Origin: Paracoccus denitrificans
GTDB lineage: Bacteria > Pseudomonadota > Alphaproteobacteria > Rhodobacterales > Rhodobacteraceae
DNA length: 64,000 bases
Direction: 5' to 3'
Assembly (NCBI RefSeq): GCF_900100045.1
Contig: NZ_FNEA01000007.1
Coordinates: forward strand, 124,001 to 188,000
Position numbers and translations under genes: made by a program. Shown here piece after piece: positions 63,625 to 64,000 of this stretch (position 1 is its first letter; each line of letters starts with the position of its first letter). The notes below the pieces were generated by a model. It ran no database searches, was not told where the DNA came from, and worked only from the letters and a program-made list of their open reading frames with translations.

Positions 63625-64000
63625 TGCATATGACGATCCCGGCAGGACCATAGACGACCTGGCGCCGGAGGAGGTGGACATCGAAGCCATCGACGCCTTT
63701 CATCTGGGCGGCACGCGCTATGCGGCGAGTTTCGAGCTCAGCGACGAGGACAGCGAGGTGGTTCGCTCGTTCCTGCTGATGGTCGATTTCGGCGCGACCC
63801 TGACATACTCGGTGCGGATGCGGATCGACAAATCCATCCTGTCCCATGCCAGCCTTTCACCAGACCATCATGTCGTGCTGCAACTGGGCCGGCATGTGCA
63901 CGACCTTACGCCGGGGGGTGATTCGGTAACGACCCTTCAGGACGGCGTCCTGCGGCGATTGTGGCATCTCGATGCCGGCCATCAGTATGTCTACGGCGAT
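63617..64000 (+). CDS. Unknown protein overlapping the DUF4150 gene (3' end outside window)
   Basis: An open frame from GTG 63617 to the window edge, at least 128 residues, with GAGGT seven bases upstream. It begins VANAYDDPGRTIDDLAPEEV and is acidic. No signal peptide or known motif is visible in the part seen; the last residues are RLWHLDAGHQYVYGD. The 8-bp overlap with the putative effector gene suggests translational coupling, so an immunity protein is one possibility and a further cargo component another. Confidence 0.6.
   Translation, partial: MANAYDDPGRTIDDLAPEEVDIEAIDAFHLGGTRYAASFELSDEDSEVVRSFLLMVDFGATLTYSVRMRIDKSILSHASLSPDHHVVLQLGRHVHDLTPGGDSVTTLQDGVLRRLWHLDAGHQYVYGD

Overview
The window is GC-rich alphaproteobacterial DNA. 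The order nirI-nirX-norCBQDEF followed by a convergent nnr regulator is the arrangement known from Paracoccus denitrificans, so a Paracoccus or close Rhodobacteraceae relative is the best guess. No rRNA, tRNA, CRISPR array, insertion sequence or phage integrase was seen.

Layout. (1) 2-8340 is denitrification: the end of nirI, nirX, the nitric oxide reductase operon norCBQDEF, and the Crp/Fnr-type regulator nnr. An FNR-like TTGA-N6-TCAA site lies in front of norC. (2) 8433-17409 is an amino-sugar and cell-wall-sugar recovery regulon. A leftward operon (BadF-type kinase, GntR/UTRA regulator, SIS-domain deaminase, nagA) diverges from murQ and a CUT1-type ABC importer. Together they could import GlcNAc/MurNAc, phosphorylate it, remove lactate, deacetylate and deaminate it to fructose-6-phosphate. 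Two copies of the same direct-repeat operator flank the divergent promoters. (3) 17406-18293 is a cation diffusion facilitator.

(4) 18294-23095 is accessory DNA with less GC-rich stretches: a membrane-anchored LytTR regulator, an RTX/Hint exoprotein, an outer-membrane beta-barrel and a small unknown gene. A 66-bp element is present upstream of both the LytTR gene and the RTX gene. (5) 23356-32719 is a leftward operon of an OmpA-like protein, a two-partner secretion pore (TpsB), a 1670-residue filamentous-haemagglutinin-type exoprotein (TpsA) and a periplasmic caspase-like protein with Sel1-type repeats.

(6) 32813-64000 is a full type VI secretion system (T6SS). Rightward: PP2C phosphatase, membrane-anchored M15 peptidase, a second IcmF-like protein without the GTPase region, and vgrG. 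Leftward from 57551 to 39319: kinase, tssA, B, C, hcp, tssE, F, G, FHA protein, tssJ, K, L, M, tagF. Rightward from 57724: clpV (tssH) and a cargo module of a DUF2169 adaptor, a ketosynthase-fold protein that appears to lack its catalytic cysteine, a DUF4150 PAAR-like protein with an unrecognised C-terminal domain, and an overlapping unknown gene cut by the window edge.

The most promising leads for something undescribed are the DUF2169/ketosynthase-like/DUF4150 cargo module with its overlapping partner, the TPS-caspase-OmpA operon, and the LytTR/RTX pair with the duplicated upstream element. Calls rest on reading motifs and gene order; no database search was run.
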